Counted from the stretch's first letter, positions 41,591 to 50,553 are shown. The stretch: DNA of 64,000 bases from Halomarinibacterium sp041392205 (GCA_041392205.1 JAWKMO010000006.1:1-64000), one strand, 5' to 3'. Notes: generated by a model from the letters alone, not told the origin. Numbers and translations are program-made.

Positions 41591-43270
41591 ATGGGGCGGA
41601 AATTCTACATTTTTATTATTGGTTTTTTCCTTATATATCCGACTTATAGTCAGGTTGGAATTGGGAATACTAACCCAAAGGCAACTTTAGATATTTCATC
41701 AAGCAATCAAATAACACCTAGTAATGAAGATGGAGTTTTGATACCAAAAATTGATGACTTTCCTTTAGTTTACCCTGGAGCAGATCAAGATGGCATGTTG
41801 GTTTATGCAACAGGTGATGGCACTCCTCAAAAAGGATTCTATTATTGGGACAACGATGCGACCACTTGGATTTTAATTACAGGATATCCTGAATGGAATC
41901 TTTTGGGAAATTCAGGAACTGATTCAAATGTGAATTTTATAGGAACAACAGATAATGAAGACCTGATTTTCAAGAGAAATAATGTTTTATCTGGTCTTCT
42001 TAATCCTACTAACACAGGATTTGGTGTTAACTCTTTCTCTTTCTTGACTTCTGGCACAAGTAATAGTGCCTTTGGTACTGATGCTCTTAAAAATAATACA
42101 TCTGGCCGTAGAAATACTGCTGTAGGCTTTAATGCCCTATTGACTAATACTACTGGGGAATCTAATACTGCAATAGGAGCAAATTCATTAGTCGTAAACT
42201 CTACAGGTGAAAATAATACAGCAATAGGCTATTTTTCTCTTTATCGAAATTCAACTGGTTCTGGAAATACTGCTGTTGGAGTAGAAGCACTTGAATGGAA
42301 TTCAACTGGTTCTGGAAATACTGCTGTTGGAGTAGGGTCATTAAAAGCTAACATTACTGGTAATAGTAACATAGCTATAGGATCAAATTCCCTTCAGAAT
42401 AATACTTCAGGAAATTGGAATACATCAATTGGAAATGGATCATTAAGATTTAATACATCAGGAAGTCATAATACGGCAATTGGGATACTTGCATCTTATA
42501 GAAACACGACAGGAAGTGCTAACGTTTCATTTGGTTCATCTGCATTATATTCAAACACAACTGGACAATATAATACAGCAATAGGCGTAAACAGTTTAGA
42601 AGATAATACAATGGGTCATTACAATATTGGATTAGGGGCTAATGCAATGGAACATAATATAAACGGGAGTTCAAATGTAGCTATTGGCTTTAATGCATTG
42701 GGAATTAACCAAACAGGTTCTAATAATATAGCAATAGGCTATGAAGCAGGACGAAATGAATTAAATAGTAATAGACTTTACATTGAAAATTCAAGTGCTG
42801 ACCCAACTGCAGCGTTGATATATGGAGAATTTGATAATGATATGCTTCGAGTAAATGGCGAGCTTCAAATTGGTGATCCTAGTTTGACTGGTTATTCTCT
42901 TCCAAGTATTGATGGAACAATTAATCAAAGCTTAAAGACAAATGGAAATGGAACTTTAAATTGGACCAATGCAGTATATCAATCACACTTGAATACAGCT
43001 CTTTTTTCAGGCAACTATGTCATAACTTCAGAAGATTACACCGTAAGGGTTGAAGATAATGTTATTGGTATAACCATTCCAGATGCTGCTTTGAATACAA
43101 ATAGAATAATTATAATAATCGGAGTAAATGGGATAGCTAGTAAACCTTTCACCTTCTCTGGTGGACAAATTTATGATGATGTTACCAACACTAATATAAC
43201 CAATATAAACAGCGGTGAACGTTACACTATTCAAAGTGATGGAACACAGTGGATAGTGATTGGTAATTAG
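41591..43270 (+). CDS. secreted protein with 17-residue NTAIG repeats
   Basis: 559 residues with a signal peptide (ending PTYSQ) and an N-terminus VGIGNTNPKATLDISSS... GMLVYATGDGTPQKGFYYWD, common in Bacteroidota surface or tail-fibre-like proteins. Residues 141-378 are 14 units of 17 residues (consensus N-T-A-I-G-x-x-S-L-x-x-N-T-T-G-x-x), with a partial 15th unit. They resemble YadA-head or tail-spike beta-roll repeats. A beta-rich C-terminal part follows with no T9SS signal. A recent unit duplication is visible. A role in adhesion is inference. Confidence 0.75.
   Translation: MGRKFYIFIIGFFLIYPTYSQVGIGNTNPKATLDISSSNQITPSNEDGVLIPKIDDFPLVYPGADQDGMLVYATGDGTPQKGFYYWDNDATTWILITGYPEWNLLGNSGTDSNVNFIGTTDNEDLIFKRNNVLSGLLNPTNTGFGVNSFSFLTSGTSNSAFGTDALKNNTSGRRNTAVGFNALLTNTTGESNTAIGANSLVVNSTGENNTAIGYFSLYRNSTGSGNTAVGVEALEWNSTGSGNTAVGVGSLKANITGNSNIAIGSNSLQNNTSGNWNTSIGNGSLRFNTSGSHNTAIGILASYRNTTGSANVSFGSSALYSNTTGQYNTAIGVNSLEDNTMGHYNIGLGANAMEHNINGSSNVAIGFNALGINQTGSNNIAIGYEAGRNELNSNRLYIENSSADPTAALIYGEFDNDMLRVNGELQIGDPSLTGYSLPSIDGTINQSLKTNGNGTLNWTNAVYQSHLNTALFSGNYVITSEDYTVRVEDNVIGITIPDAALNTNRIIIIIGVNGIASKPFTFSGGQIYDDVTNTNITNINSGERYTIQSDGTQWIVIGN
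42011..42751 (+). repeat. 51-bp coding tandem repeat (14.5 units)
   Basis: Encodes the 17-residue NTAIG units. Neighbouring units near 42249 and 42300 share a run of over 30 identical bases, so repeat expansion is recent there. Confidence 0.9.
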
Positions 43271-43490
43271 GTTTAATTTTTCTCTTAGCATTCTAATGGT
43301 ACACCTATAGATGCCCCTTTAATATGCAAATACAAGTGTTTTCCTGCAGTTAACACCCCAAAACAAAAAAGCCCATCCACTTCGGCTCCGCTCAGTGCAG
43401 GCTTCCGGATAAGCTCTTCATTGGTAGTACCCAACTTGATTGGGTATCTAAACCACATCCCGAATAATCGGGACAACACAACTTCATTAA
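43271..43490. other. island right-end intergenic region
   Basis: No gene. It contains AAAAAAGCCCATCCACTT (43365-43382), also found at 35602-35619, a REP-like CTTCGGCTCCGCTCAG motif, and a palindrome TCCCGA-ATAA-TCGGGA (43458-43473). Confidence 0.55.
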
Positions 43491-43553
43491 ACTATCTCTT
43501 TTAAAGAGATGCCTTCCTTCGAAGGCATTTGTGCGGTCTGGACGAGACTCGAA
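43491..43553 (-). repeat. right attachment repeat (attR, tRNA-Asp 3' end)
   Basis: Overlaps the last 20 bases of tRNA-Asp and 43 bases downstream, matching attL at 61 of 63 positions. Confidence 0.88.
43494..43528 (-). terminator. terminator hairpins downstream of tRNA-Asp
   Basis: On the minus strand, stem ATGCCTTC / GAAGGCAT with a GAAG loop (43528-43509) is followed by a second dyad ATCTCTT / AAGAGAT (43510-43494). The T run (CTCTTT) is short. Confidence 0.6.
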
Positions 43554-43607
43554 CTCGCGACCCCCTGCGTGACAGGCAGGTATTCTAACCAACTGAACTA
43601 CCAGACC
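43534..43607 (-). tRNA. tRNA-Asp (anticodon GTC)
   Basis: 74 bases: acceptor GGTCTGG / CCAGACC, discriminator G, D-arm with AGTTGGTTAGA, anticodon loop CTGTCAC flanked by CCTGC / GCAGG, and T-loop TTCGAGT. CCA is not encoded. It is the integration site of the island. Confidence 0.96.
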
Positions 43608-43735
43608 AATTTTCCAATCTACCTTTGTAGAGTTTCACAACAGTGAAAATTACAGAAATTGTTGCTTATTTTAGCGGTGGCAAATATACACCGCATTTTC
43701 ATTTCCGCAAATAAAAAAGATAAAAAATGTAACCC

Positions 43736-44665
43736 TTATCCAAACTTCTGTTTTTCGAGAAGATAGGTGGTTAAAATTTTATTGAACCCTTCCTTAATAT
43801 TAGCATCCACATACTTAATTCGATATTGTCCACACTTTAATTTTAGGTCTGAAAAATAAGTGCTTACGGCTTTTTCATAAGAATCTCTAATGGTATCTGC
43901 GTATAAATTGACGAACTCCCCTGTTTCAACATCAACAAAACGCTTGGGACGATTTGAAAATTGAAAGGAGACCTCGGTACTTTTATCGTACGTGTGAAAT
44001 AACACTACTTCATGTTTATTGTATTTTAAATGCTGAAGGGCCTCAAACAATTTTTCTTCTTCCGAGTCGCTCTGAAACATATCTGAAAATAAAAAAACCA
44101 AAGACCTTCTTTTTAACTTTTCTGCAATTAAATGAAGGTAGCCATACGTATCGGTAGTGACCTCTTTTTTCGACGTTAAAAAAGCTTCATTTAATTGGGC
44201 CAAAAGCATTTGGTGATGCCGCTCACTCCCTTTTTCAGAGGCGTAATATTCATAATCATTACTGTACACACTTAAGCCCACAGCATCGCGTTGCCGCTTC
44301 ATTAAATTCATAATAGCCGCAGATGCCAATACGGAAAACCCTATTTTATTCAACGAATTGATAGCATACTCCTTTAAATTGGGATAATGCATAGAGCTGC
44401 TGTTGTCTATAATTAAATGACAACGCAAATTGGTTTCTTCTTCGTAACGCTTGGTGTAAAGTTTGTCTGTTTTGGCAAATAATTTCCAATCGATGTGTTT
44501 GGTACTCTCCCCGTTGTTATAGATTTTATGTTCTGCAAATTCTGCAGAGAAGCCATGAAACGGACTTTTATGCAATCCAGAAATAAACCCCTCTACCACT
44601 TGTGAAGCGAGCAGTTCAAGGTTCTTAAACCCCGTTATTTCGTTTATTTCTTTTTCGATGTTCAA
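43736..44665 (-). CDS. DUF58 domain-containing protein (vWA-like)
   Basis: 309 residues. SPFHGFSAEFAEHKIYNNGESTKHIDWKLFAKTDKLYTKRYEEETN is the hallmark DUF58 segment, followed by IIDNSSSMHYP, a MIDAS-like DxSxS metal site of a vWA fold. These proteins work with MoxR AAA+ ATPases, usually in one operon with vWA membrane proteins. The partner genes are outside the local neighbourhood here. Confidence 0.9.
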   Translation of the reverse strand: MNIEKEINEITGFKNLELLASQVVEGFISGLHKSPFHGFSAEFAEHKIYNNGESTKHIDWKLFAKTDKLYTKRYEEETNLRCHLIIDNSSSMHYPNLKEYAINSLNKIGFSVLASAAIMNLMKRQRDAVGLSVYSNDYEYYASEKGSERHHQMLLAQLNEAFLTSKKEVTTDTYGYLHLIAEKLKRRSLVFLFSDMFQSDSEEEKLFEALQHLKYNKHEVVLFHTYDKSTEVSFQFSNRPKRFVDVETGEFVNLYADTIRDSYEKAVSTYFSDLKLKCGQYRIKYVDANIKEGFNKILTTYLLEKQKFG

Positions 44666-44670
44666 AAGAT

Positions 44671-44698
44671 GTGAATTGTTAAGGGTGAAGGGTTAAGC
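44671..44698. repeat. 7-bp repeat array, left flank of the four-helix gene
   Basis: Four units GTGAATT, GTTAAGG, GTGAAGG, GTTAAGC run into the stop codon of the four-helix gene. Confidence 0.7.
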
Positions 44699-45046
44699 GC
44701 TCTTTTTTTGAATATAGTTTCTTGTTCCCAATAGGAGTTTTCTAACTATAATAATTAATTCATTAATCATATTATCTTTTTTTAAAAACCCTAGACGAAT
44801 TGATAATTCATATTGAGTTTCAAGTTCTGCTAATGAGCCAATAGCAATACTTATAAACTGTAAAAACTCTTTATTACTTTTTCTGGCAGCACCTTCAGCG
44901 ATATTTGAAGGGATTGAAACTGAGGATCGTCTCATTTGGCTTTTTAACCCATACATTTCTTCATTAGGAAACGCATCACTCATGGTATAAATTTTTTCAA
45001 CCAAATCCATGCTCTTTATCCATACATCCATTTCCTTATGATTCAT
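44693..45046 (-). CDS. four helix bundle protein (S23/IVS-like)
   Basis: 117 residues. KEMDVWIKSMDLVEKIYTMSDAFPNEEMYGLKSQMRRSSVSIPSNIAEGAARKSNKEFLQFISIAIGSLAELETQYELSIRLG is the conserved core (quoted here in parts: DVWIKSMDLVEKIY, PSNIAEGAARKS, GSLAELETQ). The family is best known from intervening sequences inside 23S rRNA genes, but here it is a free gene between DUF58 and clpP. Inverted 7-bp repeat arrays flank it on both sides, as if inserted. Function unknown; it may bind nucleic acid. Confidence 0.88.
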   Translation of the reverse strand: MNHKEMDVWIKSMDLVEKIYTMSDAFPNEEMYGLKSQMRRSSVSIPSNIAEGAARKSNKEFLQFISIAIGSLAELETQYELSIRLGFLKKDNMINELIIIVRKLLLGTRNYIQKKSA

Positions 45047-45062
45047 CTAATACCTTTTTACT

Positions 45063-45090
45063 TTTCACCTTTCACTATTCACCCTTCACT
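45063..45090. repeat. 7-bp repeat array, right flank of the four-helix gene
   Basis: Four units TTTCACC, TTTCACT, ATTCACC, CTTCACT end one base before the clpP stop codon. They are the complement-orientation match of the GTGAA units at 44671-44698. Confidence 0.75.
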
Positions 45091-45091
45091 A

Positions 45092-45634
45092 TTAAATAAT
45101 TCCGTCCACAATTCCGTATTCCACACTTTCTTGAGCCCCCATCCAATGGTCCCGATTAAAGTCTTTCATTATTTTTTTAAAATCCTGTCCACAATTATCG
45201 GCTAGAATTTGAGCGCTCAATTCTTTAGTTTTAATAATTTCTTGAGCCGAAATTTCAATATCACTAGCGGGTCCTCTAGCTCCGCCGCTAGGCTGGTGAA
45301 TCATCACTCGAGCGTGTGGCTGAATAAAGCGCCTCCCTTTTTCGCCAGCCGACAGTAAAATACTTCCCATAGAAGCGGCCAAACCAGTACAGATGGTAGA
45401 AACAGGGCTTTTTATAGCCTTAATAGTGTCGTACATGGAAAATCCGGAGGTAACATATCCGCCTGGGCTGTTGATGTATAATTTAATTTCGTCATTACTA
45501 ATAGCATCTAAATAGAGTAAACGATCGACCACATGTTTTGCACTTTCATCGTCTACCACGCCCCACAAAAATATTTTTCGGTCTTTTAGTAATTGATTGT
45601 CTATTTGATCTTGTACTTTATGTATTTTTTCCAT
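45092..45634 (-). CDS. ClpP-like serine protease subunit (short paralogue)
   Basis: 180 residues, shorter at the N-terminus than standard ClpP. The serine is in GLAASMGSILLSAG, the histidine in VMIHQPSGG and an Asp is present in ADNCGQDF, so the triad is complete. The missing N-terminal loop normally gates and docks Clp ATPases, so this may be a second ClpP with a different partner. The gene stands alone. Confidence 0.87.
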   Translation of the reverse strand: MEKIHKVQDQIDNQLLKDRKIFLWGVVDDESAKHVVDRLLYLDAISNDEIKLYINSPGGYVTSGFSMYDTIKAIKSPVSTICTGLAASMGSILLSAGEKGRRFIQPHARVMIHQPSGGARGPASDIEISAQEIIKTKELSAQILADNCGQDFKKIMKDFNRDHWMGAQESVEYGIVDGII

Positions 45635-45734
45635 TGTTTCTTTTTTTTGTCCCTTGAGCGCCGTTGGGAGGTTTTTTAGTTAAGGTCTTCCCGAATACTT
45701 GGCACGCTCGACCAAACATTTCATTTCACTAAAA

Positions 45735-45760
45735 TAAAAAAAGGCTCACACTTGGAGCCT
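45735..45760 (-). terminator. terminator after trxA
   Basis: Minus strand: stem AGGCTC / GAGCCT with loop CAAGTGT (45760-45742), then seven Ts. It lies 22 bases after the trxA stop. Confidence 0.85.
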
Positions 45761-45782
45761 CTTTTTATCATTTTCTTTAGGA

Positions 45783-46100
45783 TTACAACAAAGAATCTAA
45801 TGCATCGGTATAGGCACTTTTTGGGGCTACCCCTACTTGACGCCCTACCAATTCGCCTTTATCAAAAACCAAAACGGTGGGGATGTTACGCACCCCAAAT
45901 TTAGCAGCAAACTCCTGATTGGCATCTACATCTACTTTTCCTACCACTGCCTTGCCCTCATATTCGGTACTAATCTGGTCTATGATGGGGCCCACCATAC
46001 GGCAAGGACCACACCATGCTGCCCAAAAATCCACCATAACAGGTTTATCACTATTTAATACGGTTTCTTCAAATGTTGCGTCTGTTATTTCTAAAGCCAT
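45783..46100 (-). CDS. trxA: thioredoxin
   Basis: 105 residues with the standard thioredoxin fold and active site WAAWCGPCRM near residue 29-38, cis-Pro in RNIPTVLVF. It reduces protein disulfides using NADPH via thioredoxin reductase. A -7 box TACTTTTG lies 23 bases upstream and a terminator follows. Confidence 0.96.
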   Translation of the reverse strand: MALEITDATFEETVLNSDKPVMVDFWAAWCGPCRMVGPIIDQISTEYEGKAVVGKVDVDANQEFAAKFGVRNIPTVLVFDKGELVGRQVGVAPKSAYTDALDSLL

Positions 46101-46122
46101 TTTATTTAATTTTTATAATACA

Positions 46123-46130
46123 CAAAAGTA
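46123..46130 (-). promoter_or_regulatory. -7 promoter element of trxA
   Basis: TACTTTTG on the minus strand matches TAnnTTTG exactly; start codon is 23 bases downstream. Confidence 0.5.
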
Positions 46131-46203
46131 GTCAAAAAATTTGCCAAAACTTACAGCATAAGTATTAGTTTGATTGATGCCAGTATTATTTTATCTAATA
46201 CAT

Positions 46204-49200
46204 TTAATTTAATTTGTAGTTTACTTCCTGTGCTTTTAATTGGGAAAGTAATTCCTTGTTAATAGCCACTTTGGTCTTTCGGCTGGGCATGTTCAGTTTA
46301 ACTTCCTCTTCTACATCGTATACGGTAAAGTGCAATTGCTTGTCTCCTTTATGACTTCGGAATAAATCTTTTAAAAGGCTAATGCGCTTTTCGGCTAAAT
46401 CATTTATAGGCAGTTGGATGGTCAACTTTTTTGCCTGATTTTCCATGACATCGTGCAGCAACTGAAAGTGATGGTACTGTAATCTAGGGTCTCCTTTTTT
46501 TCCTGTATCCCTATTAATCCAACCTTCTTTAACAAGGACTCGCACGTAAATAAAGGAATTGGGAATTAAGAAATGACGAAATTTTAAGTATTCTTCTCCA
46601 AAAATTCTAAATTCAAAACTATCGTCATAATCCTCCACTATAAAAAGCGCCCAACCTTTTCCTGTTTTACTTTCTCTATGCTGTACATCGCTTACAATTC
46701 CGCCAAAACAAACTTCTCTATTCACAAAGTTTTCTATATGGTTAAAATCGGAAACTTTTACATTGCAAAAATGATCCATTTCCAATTTGAAATCGTCTAG
46801 GGGATGTCCCGAAATATAGATGCCTACGACTTCTTTTTCCTGTTTTAATTTTTTCATAGTCCCCCATTCTTCACAAGTGGGTACTTCAGGTTCTGGAATT
46901 TGTACTTCGCTAGCATCTCCAAACAAACTTACTTGTGATGAATTTTGTGTTTCTTGATATTTGGAAGCATACCGAAGCACTTTTTCAAAAAAGGGAACCC
47001 CATCGCCCTCATCGTACATGTATTGGGCACGGTGTGTACCAAAACTATCAAACCCGCCTGAAAGGACTAAGTTTTCAAACGCTTTTTTATTGGCCGAACG
47101 GAGATCTATGCGTTTTGCCAAATCAAACACACTTTTATATTTACCTTCTTTTCTATTTTCCACGATGGTTGCAACGGCATTTCCGCCCACTCCTTTAATG
47201 GCTCCCATTCCAAATCGAATTGCCCCCTTATCGTTTACGGTAAACTTGTAAAAAGACTCATTAACATCGGGCCCTAACACTTGCAGTCCCATGCGGCGAC
47301 ATTCTTCCATAAAGAAAGTAACTTGCTTAATGTCGTTCATATTATTAGAAAGCACCGCCGCCATATATTCTGCCGGATAATGGGCTTTTAAATAGGCCGT
47401 TTGATAGGCAATCCAAGCATAACAAGTAGAGTGACTTTTATTGAAAGCATAACTGGCAAAGGCTTCCCAATCTTTCCAAATTTTCTCTAACACTAAGGTG
47501 GGATGCCCTTTTTTTCCAGCTTGTTCAATAAACTGAGGCTTCATTTTATCGAGTACCGATTTTTGTTTTTTCCCCATCGCCTTTCGAAGGACATCGGCTT
47601 CCCCCTTACTAAAGTTTGCCAATTTTTGCGAAAGCAACATTACCTGTTCTTGATAAACCGTAATTCCGTAGGTTTCTTTAAGGTATTCTTCCATTTCGGG
47701 AAGGTCGTAGGTAATGGTTTCTTCCCCATGTTTTCTTCTAATGAAACTAGGGATGTATTCCATAGGTCCTGGACGATACAAAGCATTCATAGCAATAAGA
47801 TCGGCAAAAACAGTAGGTTTTAAGTCCTTCATATGTTTTTGCATTCCTGGGGATTCGTACTGAAATATCCCTACCGTTTCTCCTCTTTGAAATAACTCGT
47901 ATGTTTTTTCATCGTCCAGCGGAAAAGTGTCTGGATCTAAGGTAATTTTATGTTTATGCTTGACCAGCTTTATGGTATCCTTAATAAGAGTTAAGGTTTT
48001 TAAGCCAAGAAAATCCATTTTTAACAATCCGGCACTTTCTACAACCGAGTTGTCGAATTGAGTAACGTATAAATCGGAATCTTTTGCGGTAGCAATAGGC
48101 ACAAAATTGGTGATATCGTCTGGCGTAATTATGACCCCACAGGCATGGATTCCCGTATTACGAACCGATCCCTCTAAAACTCTAGCTTGTTTAATCGTTT
48201 CGGCTTCAAGATCGGACCCTTCAGCAAGATTGAGTAATTCATTTACTTTGGGCAATTCGTCGCTTCTAAATTTGCTTCGCAACTCATTTTCAGGAGTATC
48301 AAAAATTTTGTCTAACGTCATCATCGTTGGGATGAGCTTGGCAATTCTATCGGCATCGTTTAAGGGCAGATCTAATACTCTAGCAGTATCTCGAATAGAG
48401 GATTTTGCTGCCATGGTCCCGTAGGTGATAATCTGTGCAACTTGATTAGCCCCGTATTTTTGAATTACATACTCCATGACTTTGCTTCGTCCCTCATCAT
48501 CAAAATCGATATCAATATCGGGCATACTTACCCGGTCAGGATTTAGAAAACGCTCAAAAAGTAAATCGTATTTAATGGGATCAATATTGGTAATTCCTAA
48601 ACAATAGGCTACCGCACTTCCCGCAGCAGATCCTCTTCCTGGACCCACCGAAACACCCATTTTTCGAGCTTCAGCAATAAAGTCTTGTACAATAAGAAAG
48701 TAGCCAGGATAGCCTGTTTTGGCCACAACTTCAAGTTCAAAATCAAGTCGTTCCTTGATTTCTTGGGTTAGGTCTGGATACCTTTTTTTGGCGCCTTCAA
48801 AAGTTAAATGTTTTAAATACGCATTTTCTCCTCTCTTGCCCCCATCGGCATCTTTCACATTCAAAAATTCTTTTGGAATGGCAAAATTGGGCAGTAAAAC
48901 CTCTCTAACAAGACTAAACGATTCTATTTTTTCTAAGATCTCAGAGATAGTTGAAATTGCTTCAGGGAGATCCTTAAAAAGCACTTTCATTTCTTCCTGA
49001 CGCTTAAAATAATAGTTTTCATTAGGCAGTCCGTAACGATAGCCTCGCCCACGACCTATGGGTGTTGCTTGTTTTTCACCGTCCTTTACGCATAGTAAAA
49101 TATCATGCGCATGGGCATCATCTTTTTTTATGTAATAGGTATTATTACAAGCGACTAGTTTTACCTGATGTTTTTTTGAAAAGTCTATTAATACAGGATT

Positions 49201-50553
49201 AATTCTGCGTTCGTCTTCTTGGTCATGACGCATGATTTCCAAATACAAATCCTCCTTAAACTGCTCTTTCCACCATAGCAAGGCTTCTTCGGCTTGATTT
49301 TCTCCAATGTTCAAAACTTTTGAAGGAACCTCACCATATAATCCCCCTGTAAGGACAATGATATCGTCTTTATATTGTGTTACAATTTTTTTATCGATAC
49401 GCGGCACGTAATAAAACCCTTTGGTGTATGCGATAGAGGCCATTTTTGCCAAATTATGATAGCCATTTTTATTTTTGGCCAACATCACTATTTGGTAGCC
49501 GTTGTCTTTATGAGTCTTATTTTCGTGGTCTTCACAAACAAAAAATTCGCACCCAATAATGGCTTTTAATTGTTTGTGTGTTTCTTCTTCAGAAAGGGAT
49601 TGATTGTAATAAGCAATGTTTTGAAGAAAATGAAAAGCTCCCATCATATTCCCACTATCGGTAATGGCTACGGCTGGCATTTGGTCTGCAATAGCAGCAT
49701 TAACCAAATCTTTTATTGAAGAAGTAGATTGAAGTATTGAAAATTGTGAGTGATTATGTAAATGAACAAAGGGAACGTCTTCCATGATAGCGATGTTCTC
49801 CTTAATTTCCTCTTTAGAGATCGCTTTGGTTTCCGTTTTTGAAGTTTCTTCTTTTCTTATTTTTTCGGAAGCCTCTCTTAAATTTATATGCGAAAGACCA
49901 ATACGTTGTATCGGTTTTGGATGCTCTTTAGAAAAGGTTGTAAAATAATCTTCTGCCACATCCAGCTCTTCTTTGGTAAAAATTTCTCTTCGTACCAATT
50001 CAAAAAAGCATCGTGTAGTTGCTTCCACATCGGCTGTAGCATTGTGGGCTTCAATAAAGGGCTCACTAAATAAAAATTCGTGAAGTTCGGTTAAAGTAGG
50101 TAGTTTAAATTTTCCACCCCTTCCCCCTGGCAATTGGCACAGTTGGGCTGTAGTTTCGGTACAAGTATCTAAAATGGGTTTGCCGTCTAAAGGGTTTTCC
50201 ATTCCTAAACGGAAAAACTCACAGCCCATAATATTGAGGTCGAAATCTACATTTTGCCCAACCACAAATTTAGCTTTTGATACTGCCTCTAAAAATTGAA
50301 GGGCTACTTCTTGTAATGAAATTCCACTTGCATTTGCCAATTTGGTTGAAATTCCGTGAATACGCTCACTATCATAAGGAATGTCAAAACCCTCTGGCTT
50401 TATTAAGTAATCTTGATGTTCGACAAGATTTCCCATGGCGTCATGTAATTGCCAAGCAATCTGCACACACCTTGGCCAGTTATCGGTATCGTTAACAGGG
50501 GCATTAAAACGCTTGGGAAGACCGGTGGTTTCCGTGTCAAAAATTAAATACAT
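46204..50553 (-). CDS. dnaE: DNA polymerase III alpha subunit with N-terminal exonuclease domain
   Basis: 1449 residues. Residues 1-190 form a DEDDh proofreading exonuclease (FDTETTGLP, VVGQNVDFDLN, HNATADVEATTR). From about residue 263 the PHP domain starts (VHLHNHSQFSILQS), then the polymerase core with catalytic PDIDIDFDD near 690. The tail has a helix-hairpin-helix and OB segment. The fusion puts proofreading and polymerisation in one chain, and is found in Flavobacteriia. It replicates the chromosome. The gene is 60-70 residues longer than an unfused DnaE plus tail. Confidence 0.95.
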   Translation of the reverse strand: MYLIFDTETTGLPKRFNAPVNDTDNWPRCVQIAWQLHDAMGNLVEHQDYLIKPEGFDIPYDSERIHGISTKLANASGISLQEVALQFLEAVSKAKFVVGQNVDFDLNIMGCEFFRLGMENPLDGKPILDTCTETTAQLCQLPGGRGGKFKLPTLTELHEFLFSEPFIEAHNATADVEATTRCFFELVRREIFTKEELDVAEDYFTTFSKEHPKPIQRIGLSHINLREASEKIRKEETSKTETKAISKEEIKENIAIMEDVPFVHLHNHSQFSILQSTSSIKDLVNAAIADQMPAVAITDSGNMMGAFHFLQNIAYYNQSLSEEETHKQLKAIIGCEFFVCEDHENKTHKDNGYQIVMLAKNKNGYHNLAKMASIAYTKGFYYVPRIDKKIVTQYKDDIIVLTGGLYGEVPSKVLNIGENQAEEALLWWKEQFKEDLYLEIMRHDQEDERRINPVLIDFSKKHQVKLVACNNTYYIKKDDAHAHDILLCVKDGEKQATPIGRGRGYRYGLPNENYYFKRQEEMKVLFKDLPEAISTISEILEKIESFSLVREVLLPNFAIPKEFLNVKDADGGKRGENAYLKHLTFEGAKKRYPDLTQEIKERLDFELEVVAKTGYPGYFLIVQDFIAEARKMGVSVGPGRGSAAGSAVAYCLGITNIDPIKYDLLFERFLNPDRVSMPDIDIDFDDEGRSKVMEYVIQKYGANQVAQIITYGTMAAKSSIRDTARVLDLPLNDADRIAKLIPTMMTLDKIFDTPENELRSKFRSDELPKVNELLNLAEGSDLEAETIKQARVLEGSVRNTGIHACGVIITPDDITNFVPIATAKDSDLYVTQFDNSVVESAGLLKMDFLGLKTLTLIKDTIKLVKHKHKITLDPDTFPLDDEKTYELFQRGETVGIFQYESPGMQKHMKDLKPTVFADLIAMNALYRPGPMEYIPSFIRRKHGEETITYDLPEMEEYLKETYGITVYQEQVMLLSQKLANFSKGEADVLRKAMGKKQKSVLDKMKPQFIEQAGKKGHPTLVLEKIWKDWEAFASYAFNKSHSTCYAWIAYQTAYLKAHYPAEYMAAVLSNNMNDIKQVTFFMEECRRMGLQVLGPDVNESFYKFTVNDKGAIRFGMGAIKGVGGNAVATIVENRKEGKYKSVFDLAKRIDLRSANKKAFENLVLSGGFDSFGTHRAQYMYDEGDGVPFFEKVLRYASKYQETQNSSQVSLFGDASEVQIPEPEVPTCEEWGTMKKLKQEKEVVGIYISGHPLDDFKLEMDHFCNVKVSDFNHIENFVNREVCFGGIVSDVQHRESKTGKGWALFIVEDYDDSFEFRIFGEEYLKFRHFLIPNSFIYVRVLVKEGWINRDTGKKGDPRLQYHHFQLLHDVMENQAKKLTIQLPINDLAEKRISLLKDLFRSHKGDKQLHFTVYDVEEEVKLNMPSRKTKVAINKELLSQLKAQEVNYKLN

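Larger units (their letters stand above)
37128..43553. mobile_element. 6.4-kb genomic island integrated at the 3' end of tRNA-Asp
   Basis: Ungapped 63-bp direct repeats (37128-37190 and 43491-43553, 61 of 63 identical) bound the element. The right copy contains the last 20 bases of an intact tRNA-Asp plus its downstream hairpin. The left copy ends inside a truncated tRNA 3' end. This is the standard signature of tyrosine-integrase insertion at a tRNA. Cargo: a SIR2-STAND gene, an integrase/RadC chimeric remnant and a repeat-rich secreted protein. No intact integrase is inside, so it is probably immobile now. Confidence 0.85.

Noticed and set aside
43285..43592. Two minus-strand ORFs over attR and tRNA-Asp
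   Set aside because: They are translations of tRNA sequence and its flanking repeats.
43633..43648. TTTCAC-AACA-GTGAAA palindrome upstream of tRNA-Asp as an operator
   Set aside because: It is a perfect dyad, but no regulator or conservation supports a function and it could be part of the promoter.
46935..50066. Several ORFs of 60-106 codons inside dnaE
   Set aside because: All are on the other strand or in other frames of dnaE with no family motif.
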